Origin: CAJXZP01 sp049606935
GTDB taxonomy: Bacteria > Bacteroidota > Bacteroidia > Flavobacteriales_G > Salibacteraceae
Reading direction: 5' to 3'
DNA length: 54,239 nt
Assembly: GCA_049606935.1 (NCBI GenBank)
Contig: JBMYWA010000005.1
Coordinates: 1-54,239, forward strand
The notes under the pieces were generated by a model that searched no databases, was not told the DNA's origin, and saw nothing but the letters and a program-made list of their open reading frames with translations. The position numbers were made by a program, and so were the translations under genes. Positions 1 to 8,980 of this stretch are shown piece by piece. Numbering within the stretch: the stretch's first letter is position 1; each line of letters starts with the position of its first letter.

Positions 1-1
1 T

Positions 2-1012
2 TTATATCTCCCAGGTTTCTCCTGAGGACAATAAATCATCCATAGTTTTGAATTTAGTATTGGCTCTTACATGGTCTATTTGTTGTTCCATCCTATCGTT
101 AAACGATTCATGTTTAACCGATCTAATAATACCTGTTACCATGGGCATTTGCAGATTTACTAGCATTAAATGCAAAGTAATATCTTCTTCATGCGCATCG
201 TGTACTACCAAATCTTCTTCGGTTACCCCGTTTGTACCAATTTCAACAACCTCTAATTTGAAACCATTTTGAACAATTCCCTTGTTTCTCTCTTTACCAA
301 AAACCATTGGTTTACCATGCTCCACTCTCAAAAAGTTCTCCGCCTTCACATCCTTGGCCGTCCATTCTGCAAAAACCTTATCATTAAAAATCACACAATT
401 TTGCAAAATTTCAATTAAGGAGGTCCCTTTAAATTTGGCGGCTTCCACAAAAATTTCACTCATACCTCTAGGGTTGATGTCCTCAATTCTAGCAAAAAAC
501 TGAGCTCTCGCTCCAAGGGCCAGTTCACCAGGGTTAAAGGGATTATCAATACTACCTTGAGGAGATGTTTTTGTTTTATGACCTAAACTTGTGGTAGGCG
601 AAAATTGCCCCTTGGTTAAACCATAAATACGGTTATTAAAGAGCAAGATATTAATATCAATATTTCGTCTCAATGCATGAATAAAATGGTTACCACCAAT
701 GGCTAAAGCATCACCATCGCCCGTAATTTGCCAAACACTCAAATCTGGGTTTGCCAATTTTACCCCGGTAGCAATGGCTGGTGCTCTACCGTGAATGGAA
801 TGAAAACCATAAGTATCCATATAATAAGGAAACCTTGAAGAACACCCAATTCCAGATACAAATACGATATCTTTTTTATCTACGCCAAGTTCGGGCATAG
901 CTTTTTGAACGGCTTTTAGTATGGCATAATCACCGCAACCAGGACACCAACGCACTTCCTGATCACTTGCAAAATCTTTTGCTTTATATTGAACTACTGG
1001 ATTTTCACTCAT
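2..1012 (-). CDS. korB: 2-oxoacid:ferredoxin oxidoreductase, beta subunit (KorB-like)
   Basis: This is the thiamine-diphosphate-binding beta subunit of a 2-oxoglutarate (or related 2-oxoacid):ferredoxin oxidoreductase, which decarboxylates the acid to an acyl-CoA and passes electrons to ferredoxin. Visible in its 336 residues are CPGCGD at about 23-28, the ThDP/Mg motif GDGD at 98-101 with NN at 126-127, and KGQFSPT at about 134, all typical of KorB. The start ATG lies 2 bases after the stop of the alpha-subunit gene, so the two are co-transcribed. The stop codon is at the very edge of the window but the protein looks complete. Substrate choice (2-oxoglutarate rather than pyruvate) is inferred from the two-subunit form with a fused gamma domain, not proven. 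Confidence 0.93.
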   Translation of the reverse strand: MSENPVVQYKAKDFASDQEVRWCPGCGDYAILKAVQKAMPELGVDKKDIVFVSGIGCSSRFPYYMDTYGFHSIHGRAPAIATGVKLANPDLSVWQITGDGDALAIGGNHFIHALRRNIDINILLFNNRIYGLTKGQFSPTTSLGHKTKTSPQGSIDNPFNPGELALGARAQFFARIEDINPRGMSEIFVEAAKFKGTSLIEILQNCVIFNDKVFAEWTAKDVKAENFLRVEHGKPMVFGKERNKGIVQNGFKLEVVEIGTNGVTEEDLVVHDAHEEDITLHLMLVNLQMPMVTGIIRSVKHESFNDRMEQQIDHVRANTKFKTMDDLLSSGETWEI

Positions 1013-1014
1013 CT

Positions 1015-2862
1015 TTAAAGTTCATTTAATATTTCATTAAATCTATCTGTCAATTCTGCAGTTGTGAATGGCAACCCTTGAATCTTATTGTATCCTAGAT
1101 ACTCAAATTGAGGTAATTCGCTTTGTAAGTATTTGATAAATTGCCCATTATTTAATTCACAAACTACAATCTTTTTGAATTTGCTAAAAATTTCTTCCGT
1201 ATTTCGAGGTAGGGGCTTTATGTAATTAAAATGCGCTAAGCCCACTTTACCACCAGCTTTTACTTCTTCGCCAGCGGTTAGCAAAGTTCCATAAGTACCT
1301 CCCCAACCAACAATAAGCAAATCACCTTCCTGAGCTCCTTCTAGTTCTAGTTCAGGAATAAAATTTGCGACTCTTTGTACTTTTTCTTCTCTAACCTTGG
1401 TCATGGCCTCATGGTTCTCCGGATCGTACGAAACGTTTCCTGTTAGCGCATCCTTTTCCAACCCGCCTATTCGGTGTTCAAACCCTGCGGTTCCCGGAAT
1501 AGCCCATTTTCTGGCTAAAGATTTCTGATCTCTTTGGTACACATTGTATCCTTCCGAATCATCACCCTCCTTTACATCGTAAGGATGAATATCATCTAAC
1601 TGGGCCATTTTTTTTATTTTCCAAGGCTGTGAACCATTTGCTATATAACCATCGGATAGTAAAATAACCGGAGTTACATGTTCCAAGGCAATTTTTGAAG
1701 CCATAAATGCCATATCAAAACAGTCGCCAGGACTCCTTGTAGCCATCACCACTAATGGACTCTCTCCGTTACGTCCGTATAGGGCTTGAAGCAAATCCGA
1801 CTGTTCTGTTTTTGTGGGTAATCCTGTAGAGGGACCTCCACGTTGAACGTCCACTACCACTAACGGTAGCTCAGTCATTATAGCCAAACCAATAGCCTCT
1901 GCTTTCAATGCTAACCCAGGCCCCGAAGTAGTTGTAACCCCCAAATTACCCGCAAAAGCGGCTCCAATGGCAGAAGAAATACCTGCAATTTCATCCTCTG
2001 CCTGAAATGACTTTGCTCCAAAATGACGATGTTTAGCCACTTCTTGAAGAATATCTGTAGCTGGTGTAATAGGATAAGAACCTAGAAATAAATTTTTACC
2101 CGACTTTTCAGATGCCGCTAAAAAACCCCATGCGGTAGCCTCATTACCCATAACGCTTTTATAAGTCCCCTTTTCCATATCGGATGGAAGAACCGTAAAC
2201 GAAGATGGTAATGCTTCGATTGTTTCAGCAAAATAATACCCAGCCTTTAGAGCTTTTAAATTGCCCTCCAACACCATTTCCTTTTTACCAAACTTACCCT
2301 CTAAAAACCTTTCGGTATAATCCATTGGTCTGTTAAACAACCAATAAACAATACCCAAAGCAAACATGTTTTTACTACGGGTAATGCTTTTATTATCCAA
2401 ACCAATTCCTTCTAAAGCCTTTTTGGTCATTGAAGTAATTGGAGCCTTAACAACGTTGTATGGTTTCAACAAACCACTTTCCAGAGGGTCGTTCTCAAAC
2501 CCTGCTTTTTCCCAATCTTTTCTTTTAAAGCTATCGGTATCAATAATAATTGTATTACCCTTAGGAACTGAATACAAATTTGCTTTTAATGCCGCTGCAT
2601 TCATAGCTACTAGCACATCCGATTTATCACCTGGAGTATGTATATGTGATTTACCTATATGTACCTGAAAACCAGAAACTCCTGCAACTGTACCTTGCGG
2701 AGCTCTAATTTCTGCCGGGAAATCTGGAAAAGTAGCAATATCATTTCCCAAAAATGCAGAGGTACCTGCAAATTGAGTTCCCGTAAGTTGCATTCCGTCA
2801 CCAGAGTCGCCAACAAACTTTACAACAACCTTATCTAATTCTTTTATCTCTTTATTTTCCAT
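1015..2862 (-). CDS. korA: 2-oxoacid:ferredoxin oxidoreductase, alpha subunit with fused gamma domain (KorA-like)
   Basis: The 615-residue protein pairs with the downstream beta subunit. The N-terminal ~200 residues are the gamma domain (GDSGDGMQLTG near 18-28). The alpha pyrimidine-binding domain follows from about residue 230, with YPITP near 265 and the DVQRGGPSTGLPTKTEQ-type segment near 340. The gamma-alpha fusion and the length are usual for the KorAB type found in aerobic Bacteroidota, where it can replace or supplement 2-oxoglutarate dehydrogenase. It is the first gene of a two-gene operon and is divergent from a ferredoxin gene across 401 bases, which suggests that this ferredoxin is the electron acceptor (inference from context). 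Confidence 0.93.
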   Translation of the reverse strand: MENKEIKELDKVVVKFVGDSGDGMQLTGTQFAGTSAFLGNDIATFPDFPAEIRAPQGTVAGVSGFQVHIGKSHIHTPGDKSDVLVAMNAAALKANLYSVPKGNTIIIDTDSFKRKDWEKAGFENDPLESGLLKPYNVVKAPITSMTKKALEGIGLDNKSITRSKNMFALGIVYWLFNRPMDYTERFLEGKFGKKEMVLEGNLKALKAGYYFAETIEALPSSFTVLPSDMEKGTYKSVMGNEATAWGFLAASEKSGKNLFLGSYPITPATDILQEVAKHRHFGAKSFQAEDEIAGISSAIGAAFAGNLGVTTTSGPGLALKAEAIGLAIMTELPLVVVDVQRGGPSTGLPTKTEQSDLLQALYGRNGESPLVVMATRSPGDCFDMAFMASKIALEHVTPVILLSDGYIANGSQPWKIKKMAQLDDIHPYDVKEGDDSEGYNVYQRDQKSLARKWAIPGTAGFEHRIGGLEKDALTGNVSYDPENHEAMTKVREEKVQRVANFIPELELEGAQEGDLLIVGWGGTYGTLLTAGEEVKAGGKVGLAHFNYIKPLPRNTEEIFSKFKKIVVCELNNGQFIKYLQSELPQFEYLGYNKIQGLPFTTAELTDRFNEILNEL

Positions 2863-3263
2863 TACAGATGTGTAACGCTTAAAACATCATTATTGAAGCA
2901 ACAAAAATTCAACACAAAACTCACATAAAACCCTTTAAACAACATGCTTATGTTAAATAAATGCATTTTTTTGATGCTTATTATTAAAAAGTAAAATTAG
3001 TTCTTTAAGCTGCTAAAACTTTCTATAATGATTTCAGTTTTCAACATTATGAAATAACTATTCTTTATGGGTGGATATCAATAAAATGGGTGGATACTGG
3101 ATGAATATTCATGTAAATAATATTTCTTTGAGCTAAAGAAAAAAACATTATTTAGAATGATTACAAATAAAAAACAACATTAATTGTATCAAAATTCTGA
3201 GTTAAATTTGCTTTCAAATAATTAAAAATCTCTCGAAGCAGTTTCGATTAAAATATATTTCAA
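2863..3263. promoter_or_regulatory. divergent intergenic region between korAB and ferredoxin
   Basis: No open frame of credible length is present here. The region is very AT-rich but holds a GC-richer direct repeat, ATGGGTGGATA, at 3067-3077 and 3086-3096 (19-bp period, about two helical turns). A small inverted repeat TTTCTTT/AAAGAAA sits at 3123-3129 and 3135-3141. A TAAATTTG box at 3203-3210 matches the Bacteroidota -7 consensus TAnnTTTG and lies 54 bases before the ferredoxin ATG; a clear -33 element at the usual spacing was not found. The direct repeat is a candidate regulator site for one or both divergent units. Confidence 0.45.
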
Positions 3264-3608
3264 ATGTTAGTAATTAATGATGATTGCATCAATTGCGATG
3301 CTTGTGTTTCTGAATGTCCAAATCATGCTATTTACGAGCCAGATGAGGAATGGTCTTATTCTGACGGTACAAATCTTACAGGTCAAGTAAAACTATGGGA
3401 CGGTAGAGCCGTTGATGCGGATGCTAAAAATGATGCACAAAGTGATGAATTCTTCTATATTGTGGCTGATAAGTGTACAGAATGTAAAGGTTTTCATGAA
3501 GAACCACAATGTGTTTCTGTTTGTCCGGTAGATGCTATTCATGTAGACGAAGAAAATCCAGAATCGGCAGAATTGCTGCTTGAGAAAAAAGGCTGCATGC
3601 ACGGTTAA
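3264..3608 (+). CDS. 2[4Fe-4S] ferredoxin
   Basis: The product is a 114-residue low-potential electron carrier. The first cluster motif is C8-x2-C11-x2-C14-x3-C18-P. The second is the longer C71-x2-C74-x8-C83-x3-C87-P, as in Allochromatium/YfhL-type bacterial ferredoxins. About 50 acidic residues separate the two motifs, including a 35-70 insert rich in Asp and Glu, so this is larger than the clostridial 55-residue form. It is divergent from korAB and is therefore the probable redox partner of that oxidoreductase. In relatives the same ferredoxin type is also found beside acyl-CoA reductase genes; here an acyl-CoA reductase lies about 10 kb away. A strong terminator follows directly. Confidence 0.9.
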   Translation: MLVINDDCINCDACVSECPNHAIYEPDEEWSYSDGTNLTGQVKLWDGRAVDADAKNDAQSDEFFYIVADKCTECKGFHEEPQCVSVCPVDAIHVDEENPESAELLLEKKGCMHG

Positions 3609-3626
3609 AATCAAATATCTTTGTTT

Positions 3627-3664
3627 AATCCCAGATTCGATTTCTTGAATCTGGGATTTTTTTT
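3627..3664 (+). terminator. rho-independent terminator after ferredoxin
   Basis: A perfect 12-bp stem (AATCCCAGATTC at 3627-3638 with GAATCTGGGATT at 3647-3658), an 8-base loop and a run of T through 3664 follow the ferredoxin stop by 18 bases. Confidence 0.88.
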
Positions 3665-3722
3665 ATCTCATTGCTAAATATTTGCATGAAAATCAGGTAA
3701 ACAATCCGTCCTTGTGCTATCT

Positions 3723-4649
3723 ATGCACTTAATAAAAAAACCGATGAGTTCAGAATTCTCAGATCTACATATAGCTTTTAGTGCTGACAGTTTAGTCCTA
3801 TTAAACTTTGCTATCGCTTTTATTATGTTTGGCGTGGCATTAGGCATTAATAAATCTGAATTTTATGAAATAAAAAAAAATCCAAAGTCTGTTATTGTAG
3901 GGGTTTTAAGCCAATTTATTTTGCTTCCGTTTTTCACTTTTTTATTAATACTACTACTTAATCCTCTGCCAGAGTTGGCCTTGGGTATGTTATTAGTAGC
4001 AGCTTCTCCGGGAGGGAATGTTTCTAACTTTTATTCACAGCAATCAAATGGAAATGTAGCCCTTTCTGTAAGCTTAACTGCCATCGCCACTGTGTTCGCT
4101 GTTTTTATGACTCCGTTTAACTTTGAGTTTTACGGCAGTTTATACATGGATAAAAAGGACGTTCAACAAATTACCATAGAGTTCATTCCTATGTTTAAAA
4201 CTGTATTTACAATTTTAATTGTCCCTCTATTAACCGGGCTAACAGTAGCTACAAAATTTCCAGAATTTACTAAGAAAATTGAAAAACCTATCCGTATCAT
4301 CTCCTTTGCTATTTTGATGATATTCATGATTGTAGCCTTCTCAAAAAACATTAATGTATTCACCGCATATTACAAATACATATTACTCTTGGTCTTTTTG
4401 CATAATGGCGTTTCTTTTTTAATCGGTTTTTACTCTGGTAAATTTGCGAAATTACCAATGAAAGATATCCGTACCATTACCATTGAAACAGGAATTCAAA
4501 ACTCCGGATTATCTCTAGTTCTTATTTTTACTTTATTTAACGGAAACGGAGGCATGGCTCTTTTAGCTGCCTGGTGGGGTATTTGGCATATTATATCTGG
4601 TGGTACAATTTCTTATTACTTTCAATGGCGAAATTCAAAAACGGCTTAA
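3723..4649 (+). CDS. bile acid:sodium symporter (BASS/SBF) family transporter
   Basis: The ~309-residue polytopic inner-membrane protein has roughly nine to ten hydrophobic helices. The family-typical segment LVAASPGGNVSNFYS lies near residue 95-110, and a second conserved stretch with ETGIQNSGLSLVL near 255-268 matches the BASS/SBF fold. The family moves organic anions with Na+; no substrate can be read from the sequence. I chose ATG 3723; an in-frame GTG at 3714 and ATG at 3744 (MSSEF) are also possible. The gene ends 9 bases before the next ATG, so it likely heads a three-gene unit with an acyltransferase and a patatin-barrel protein. Confidence 0.82.
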   Translation: MHLIKKPMSSEFSDLHIAFSADSLVLLNFAIAFIMFGVALGINKSEFYEIKKNPKSVIVGVLSQFILLPFFTFLLILLLNPLPELALGMLLVAASPGGNVSNFYSQQSNGNVALSVSLTAIATVFAVFMTPFNFEFYGSLYMDKKDVQQITIEFIPMFKTVFTILIVPLLTGLTVATKFPEFTKKIEKPIRIISFAILMIFMIVAFSKNINVFTAYYKYILLLVFLHNGVSFLIGFYSGKFAKLPMKDIRTITIETGIQNSGLSLVLIFTLFNGNGGMALLAAWWGIWHIISGGTISYYFQWRNSKTA

Positions 4650-4658
4650 TTTTGTAAC

Positions 4659-5762
4659 ATGGTGAAAAAAGTGTTCATGTTTATTCTAACGGAGTATGTT
4701 AGGTTAGGTTTAAATTTTTTTTACAGAAAATTTGACTCCGTTCAAAAAGACGCCTCCATTAATGAAGGTTCCATCATTTTTGCTCCAACACATCAAAATG
4801 CCTTTATGGATGCTTTGGCCATTGTAATGACTCAGCCACGCCCATCCTATTTCCTTACACAAGCCAAAGTTTTTCAATCAAAAATTGGAGCTGCATTCTT
4901 TTCTTATATATATATGCTTCCCATTTATAGAGAGAGAGACGGTTTACATACCGTTAAACGTAATGCCAAAATATTTGAAAAATGTGTAGATGTTTTAATT
5001 GAGGGGAAACAACCGTTAACCATTTTTCCTGAAGGGAATCACAATCTTAGAAGAGCAGTTAGACCCTTGCAAAAAGGAATTGCTCGAATAGCTTTTGCTG
5101 TACTGGATAAAGACCCTAACACTAATTTAAAAATTGCTCCTGTAGGAATCAATTATAGCGCTCATAAAAAATTTCGGTCCGACCTTTTTGTTCTCTATGG
5201 AGAGCCTTTTGAAGTAAAGCCGTTTTATAAAACCTATCAAGAAAACAAAAATCAGGGTTACATCGAATTATTAGCTGAATTAGATAAAAGGATACGACCG
5301 TTAACCATTGACATTCCCAGAGGTTTAAAATATAGACCCATAGCTAAGAAATGGGTAGATCATGCAAATGGCTCTTTTGATTTAGAGCAAAGTTTCAATG
5401 ACAACAAAAAACTAGTTTCTAAAATTATTAATGAAGAGCCACTACCCGAACCAAAACGTTCAGATGCTCATGTAATTTTTAAGATTCTCTTTGCTCCTAT
5501 TGGTATTTTCATGTTTGTTAGTAATTTTATTAGTTTCAAAATTATTCGAAAACTTACAACCAACTTAGCGGCTGATCCAGCTTTTGAATCTTCTTTAGAT
5601 TTGGTTTTTGGAATATTTTTATCTTGGTTATTCTATGGAATTCAAGCCATTATATTAGGCATATTTACAAGTACCAACATCGGGTGGATCTACTTTTTAT
5701 CGATTCCTATTTTGAATTTTATTTATTTCAAAGTCTATAAAAATTCATTTGTGGTAGAATAA
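4659..5762 (+). CDS. glycerolipid acyltransferase (PlsC/LPLAT family)
   Basis: The 367-residue membrane acyltransferase probably acylates a (lyso)phospholipid or glycerol phosphate at the inner membrane. The catalytic block reads THQNAFMD: His45 and Asp51 are separated by five residues, not the usual four, with the order HxNxFxD seen in some GPAT/Gpt2-like enzymes. The second block FPEG lies at 123-126. The C-terminal third (about 265-360) carries several hydrophobic helices beyond the ~250-residue PlsC core. It starts 9 bases after the transporter gene and ends 2 bases before the patatin gene. Family assignment is firm; the acceptor is unknown. Confidence 0.85.
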   Translation: MVKKVFMFILTEYVRLGLNFFYRKFDSVQKDASINEGSIIFAPTHQNAFMDALAIVMTQPRPSYFLTQAKVFQSKIGAAFFSYIYMLPIYRERDGLHTVKRNAKIFEKCVDVLIEGKQPLTIFPEGNHNLRRAVRPLQKGIARIAFAVLDKDPNTNLKIAPVGINYSAHKKFRSDLFVLYGEPFEVKPFYKTYQENKNQGYIELLAELDKRIRPLTIDIPRGLKYRPIAKKWVDHANGSFDLEQSFNDNKKLVSKIINEEPLPEPKRSDAHVIFKILFAPIGIFMFVSNFISFKIIRKLTTNLAADPAFESSLDLVFGIFLSWLFYGIQAIILGIFTSTNIGWIYFLSIPILNFIYFKVYKNSFVVE

Positions 5763-5764
5763 TA

Positions 5765-8134
5765 GTGCATACCAATCTCACATATTTCATTTTTTTATTG
5801 CTACCCATTTTAGGGAGACAGTCTATTACCGCACAACCACTTACTCCCTCTGACTCTACTATTGTTTCAAACCCAAAAATTGGATTGGTTTTAAGTGGTG
5901 GGGGTGCACTCGGACTTGCTCATATTGGAGTTTTAAAAGTACTTGAAGAAAAAGGCATTCGACCAGATTTTGTAGTTGGTACGAGTATGGGTAGTATTGT
6001 TGGCGGGTTATATGCCTTAGGCTACACTCCTGAAGAAATAGAAGAATTTGTAGTAAATGCTGATTGGGAGGAGATCTTAGCGAAAAATATTCCTCTGAAT
6101 TTTGTTGTTACCGAAGAAAAGTATGATTATGGCAGGTATTTAATTGACTTTCCTTTCAAAAATGGAAAACCCAAGCTTCCATCTGGTTTAATTGAAGGGC
6201 AATTGCTCACTGAGGCTTTGATTGAGTATACTTGGAGCGGCACAAACTATTCCAGTTTCGATGAATTTCCCATTCCTTTTAGATGCGTTGGAACCGATGT
6301 TTCTAATGGAAATGAAATAATTTTTAAAGATGGTTCATTAGCGTTAGCTATGCGGTCCAGTATGGCTATTCCTACCGTTTTCACTCCTGTTGGACTTGAC
6401 TCCACATTAGTTGTAGATGGTGGTGTTGTAAATAATTTTCCTGTAGATATAGCGCAAGAAATGGGAGCTGACTACATAATTGGCGTCAATGTAACATCGG
6501 GGTTTAAAAATGCACACGATATTGATAACATGGTTGGAATTTTATACCAAATTGCCATGCTACCCTCTAACGAGAAATTAGAAGAACACATAAAGCTTAC
6601 GGATGTATATATCCACCCCGATGTTTCAAACTTTAGTGCTAGTGATTTTAAAAAGGCTATTGAAATCATAGCTACAGGTGAAGATATGGCTCGAAAAAAC
6701 ATTAACTTATTTGACAGTTTAATTAATGTAGCCAATTACTCATCACAACCTGTGGTAAGAAAGGTGATTCCTCCCGTTGATAGTATTTTTGTTAGTCAAA
6801 TTAACTACCACTCCGCTAACCCCAAAAAAAATGATTTTCATTTATTTGAAAAATTAGAAAGAGAACCCAACAATATTCTAAATCTAAAATCCTACAAAAC
6901 CGATACCCGATTTTTATACGGTACTTTGAAATATAAAAACATCAACTATTGGGCGCATCCAGATACCCTTAACTCTACCATAGATACTACAAAATACGTT
7001 TTGGATGTTCATATTGAAGAAAGCCCCAGAACCAATTTAAAGTTTGGAATTCACTATGATAATACTTTTGGATTTGGCTTAATTGCAAACTTTTCAACCA
7101 TAAACTTTTTGATTCCTAATTCTCGGATACGATGGATAACGGATTTAAGTGAAAATTTTAAAACAGAATTTGAGTTTTTAAAATATTTAGGTAAAAAACA
7201 AAACTTTGCATTTCTAACAAACTACAAATTTTTGTCGTTAGAACAACCTACCTATTTGAAGGGGCAACTAGATGGATTTTCTCAAAATAATATCTCCATT
7301 TTTGAAACAAAAATCCAAACCAACACTTTGCTCAACAAAACCTTTTCTTTGGGTTATCAATACCTATATGACCGAACCACATCAAAACTGGGTAACGATC
7401 TATTTCAAAATTTCAAAGTGAAAAATGGATTTCATATAGCTTTTGTTCAATACCAGCAAAATACCTTAAACCGAAATTACCATCCTACCAAAGGACAGTC
7501 TTTAATAGTTAGAGGAGATTTAAATTTTTTCAATCATTTAAAAGTAGCTTACCCTTCTGGAGAGGATAATTATGAGTTTATTATTGATTCAGATACCATT
7601 AAAATCAGTGAAGCTGAATTTAATGAATTAATTAGTAGCCACTTTTTGCCCTCTGACCCGTACGCAAGTGTAATTATTAAATACCAGCAAATTATTCCGA
7701 TTTCTTCAAAAATAAATTTAATCACCGATGTAAATGGAGGAATAACTTTGGGTCAAAATGATGAGACTAAAATTTACCGAGCATTTAATGTGGGAGGAAA
7801 TGTAAATATGTTTTACTATGATTTTAAATTACATGGTTTAAGATATGCTGAAGATTTAACAAACAATGTAGCTATTCTGGCTGCAAATTTTCAATACCGG
7901 CCATCAAGTAAATTGTTACTTTACGCTGGAGCCAACACAGCCTTCTTTAGTAACTCAGGTTTCAGGATTAATAGTTTTGCCTCAGACTTGCAAACATTTA
8001 CCGCCAATGAGTTGTTAGGTTATGGAATAAGTGCCGCCTATTTAAGTCCGGTTGGCCCTATTGAATTTGGAACATCTTGGAATACCGAAGACCCATATAC
8101 TAGGTGGAATGTTCAAATAGGGTTTCAATTTTAG
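5765..8134 (+). CDS. patatin-like phospholipase fused to an outer-membrane barrel (type Vd autotransporter-like)
   Basis: The 789-residue exported protein has an N-terminal signal peptide (to about residue 24). The patatin domain follows with the oxyanion loop SGGGALG (44-50), the nucleophile motif GTSMG (Ser74) and the catalytic DGG (Asp218). A POTRA-like linker covers about 330-420, and a C-terminal ~370-residue barrel ends in aromatic residues (VQIGFQF). This matches the PlpD/type Vd plan, in which the lipase is delivered through its own Omp85-like barrel. Start is GTG at 5765, two bases after the acyltransferase stop. With the preceding genes it suggests envelope lipid turnover (inference). 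Its stop codon overlaps the convergent downstream gene's stop. Confidence 0.88.
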   Translation: MHTNLTYFIFLLLPILGRQSITAQPLTPSDSTIVSNPKIGLVLSGGGALGLAHIGVLKVLEEKGIRPDFVVGTSMGSIVGGLYALGYTPEEIEEFVVNADWEEILAKNIPLNFVVTEEKYDYGRYLIDFPFKNGKPKLPSGLIEGQLLTEALIEYTWSGTNYSSFDEFPIPFRCVGTDVSNGNEIIFKDGSLALAMRSSMAIPTVFTPVGLDSTLVVDGGVVNNFPVDIAQEMGADYIIGVNVTSGFKNAHDIDNMVGILYQIAMLPSNEKLEEHIKLTDVYIHPDVSNFSASDFKKAIEIIATGEDMARKNINLFDSLINVANYSSQPVVRKVIPPVDSIFVSQINYHSANPKKNDFHLFEKLEREPNNILNLKSYKTDTRFLYGTLKYKNINYWAHPDTLNSTIDTTKYVLDVHIEESPRTNLKFGIHYDNTFGFGLIANFSTINFLIPNSRIRWITDLSENFKTEFEFLKYLGKKQNFAFLTNYKFLSLEQPTYLKGQLDGFSQNNISIFETKIQTNTLLNKTFSLGYQYLYDRTTSKLGNDLFQNFKVKNGFHIAFVQYQQNTLNRNYHPTKGQSLIVRGDLNFFNHLKVAYPSGEDNYEFIIDSDTIKISEAEFNELISSHFLPSDPYASVIIKYQQIIPISSKINLITDVNGGITLGQNDETKIYRAFNVGGNVNMFYYDFKLHGLRYAEDLTNNVAILAANFQYRPSSKLLLYAGANTAFFSNSGFRINSFASDLQTFTANELLGYGISAAYLSPVGPIEFGTSWNTEDPYTRWNVQIGFQF

Positions 8135-8865
8135 TATTCCTCCCAGCCATCATACTTGTGTTGTTTAATGAAGTATTTATATTTCATCTTTACATAAATA
8201 ATAAAATCATATTGTGATGAATTCTTTAAAAATTCGTCACTCACATTGATGTATTCAATAAACTCATCAAATTGATCATCGTCTAAATCAATGATTTTTG
8301 CATCTACATATTTGCGAAACAATTCCTTAAGCAAGTCCCTTCTCCTGGCATCATTAATTAGTTTACGTGCTAATCTTTCTTTTTGAGCATGTTTGTTGTA
8401 CCTTTCATAAAGCGCAGTAATAGGACTTGTCAATGGGTCGGCAATCCCGGTAAGCATTTCATCTCTTTCATCGTACCCGAGTTTTTCAATGTCGTCATAA
8501 ATCCGCCTTAGCTCCCTAGGTGCAAATACAGTAACTTCTCTTAGGTACATTTCAAGTTGCTTTAAATGCACATCTACCTTCACCGTATCTCCAATGGAAT
8601 CTTTAACACACAATTTTTTGGTAATGTATCCAATAGAGCCAATCAAGATGGTATCCGTTCTATCTACCCTAATCTCATAAGTACCATTAGGATTTCCAAA
8701 ATTTCCTGTTTGGTTAGCCTTACTTACTACAAATAATGTGAGCAAATCAGTTGTATTATTCATACCATAAACCTGGCCCATAACAACCACTTGCTTGCTC
8801 TGCGAGTGTGCGGAAACAACCCACATCACAACAATAATTAAACTCAGAAATTGCTTTAATCTCAT
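8131..8865 (-). CDS. exported protein with carboxypeptidase-regulatory-like domain
   Basis: The 244-residue protein has a signal peptide (about 1-21, ending AHSQS). A ~90-residue beta domain resembles CarboxypepD_reg-like folds: GQVYGMNNTTDLLTLFVV, then NPNGTYEIRV, then IGYITKKL, ending in LKQLEMYLREVTV. The domain often precedes TonB receptors, but here the remainder (100-244) is a charged, helical region with no plug or barrel. Similar stand-alone proteins are common in Bacteroidota and have no assigned function. It overlaps the patatin gene by four bases tail to tail (shared TTAG), leaving no room for a terminator. Confidence 0.6.
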   Translation of the reverse strand: MRLKQFLSLIIVVMWVVSAHSQSKQVVVMGQVYGMNNTTDLLTLFVVSKANQTGNFGNPNGTYEIRVDRTDTILIGSIGYITKKLCVKDSIGDTVKVDVHLKQLEMYLREVTVFAPRELRRIYDDIEKLGYDERDEMLTGIADPLTSPITALYERYNKHAQKERLARKLINDARRRDLLKELFRKYVDAKIIDLDDDQFDEFIEYINVSDEFLKNSSQYDFIIYVKMKYKYFIKQHKYDGWEEY

Positions 8866-8948
8866 TTTGCTTCAAATATAAGTTTAGCAGCGTATAGATG
8901 TATGAAAATAAAAAGAGATTAACATAGTTTTCAGTTTCAGCAGAATTA

Positions 8949-8956
8949 TAATTTTG
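8949..8956 (+). promoter_or_regulatory. candidate -7 box (TAATTTTG)
   Basis: TAATTTTG matches the Bacteroidota housekeeping -7 consensus TAnnTTTG and lies 24 bases upstream of the ATG at 8981. The -33 region is not convincing. Confidence 0.45.
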
Positions 8957-8980
8957 CCCACCTTTTAAGATTGATTAATT

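Noticed and set aside
2863..3263. Small gene or tRNA in the korA-ferredoxin interval
   Set aside because: No open frame of credible composition and no cloverleaf-like pattern was seen.
4647..4654. TAATTTTG as a promoter for the acyltransferase
   Set aside because: It matches TAnnTTTG but ends 4 bases before the ATG, so transcription would begin at or inside the gene; the gene is better explained as part of the operon.
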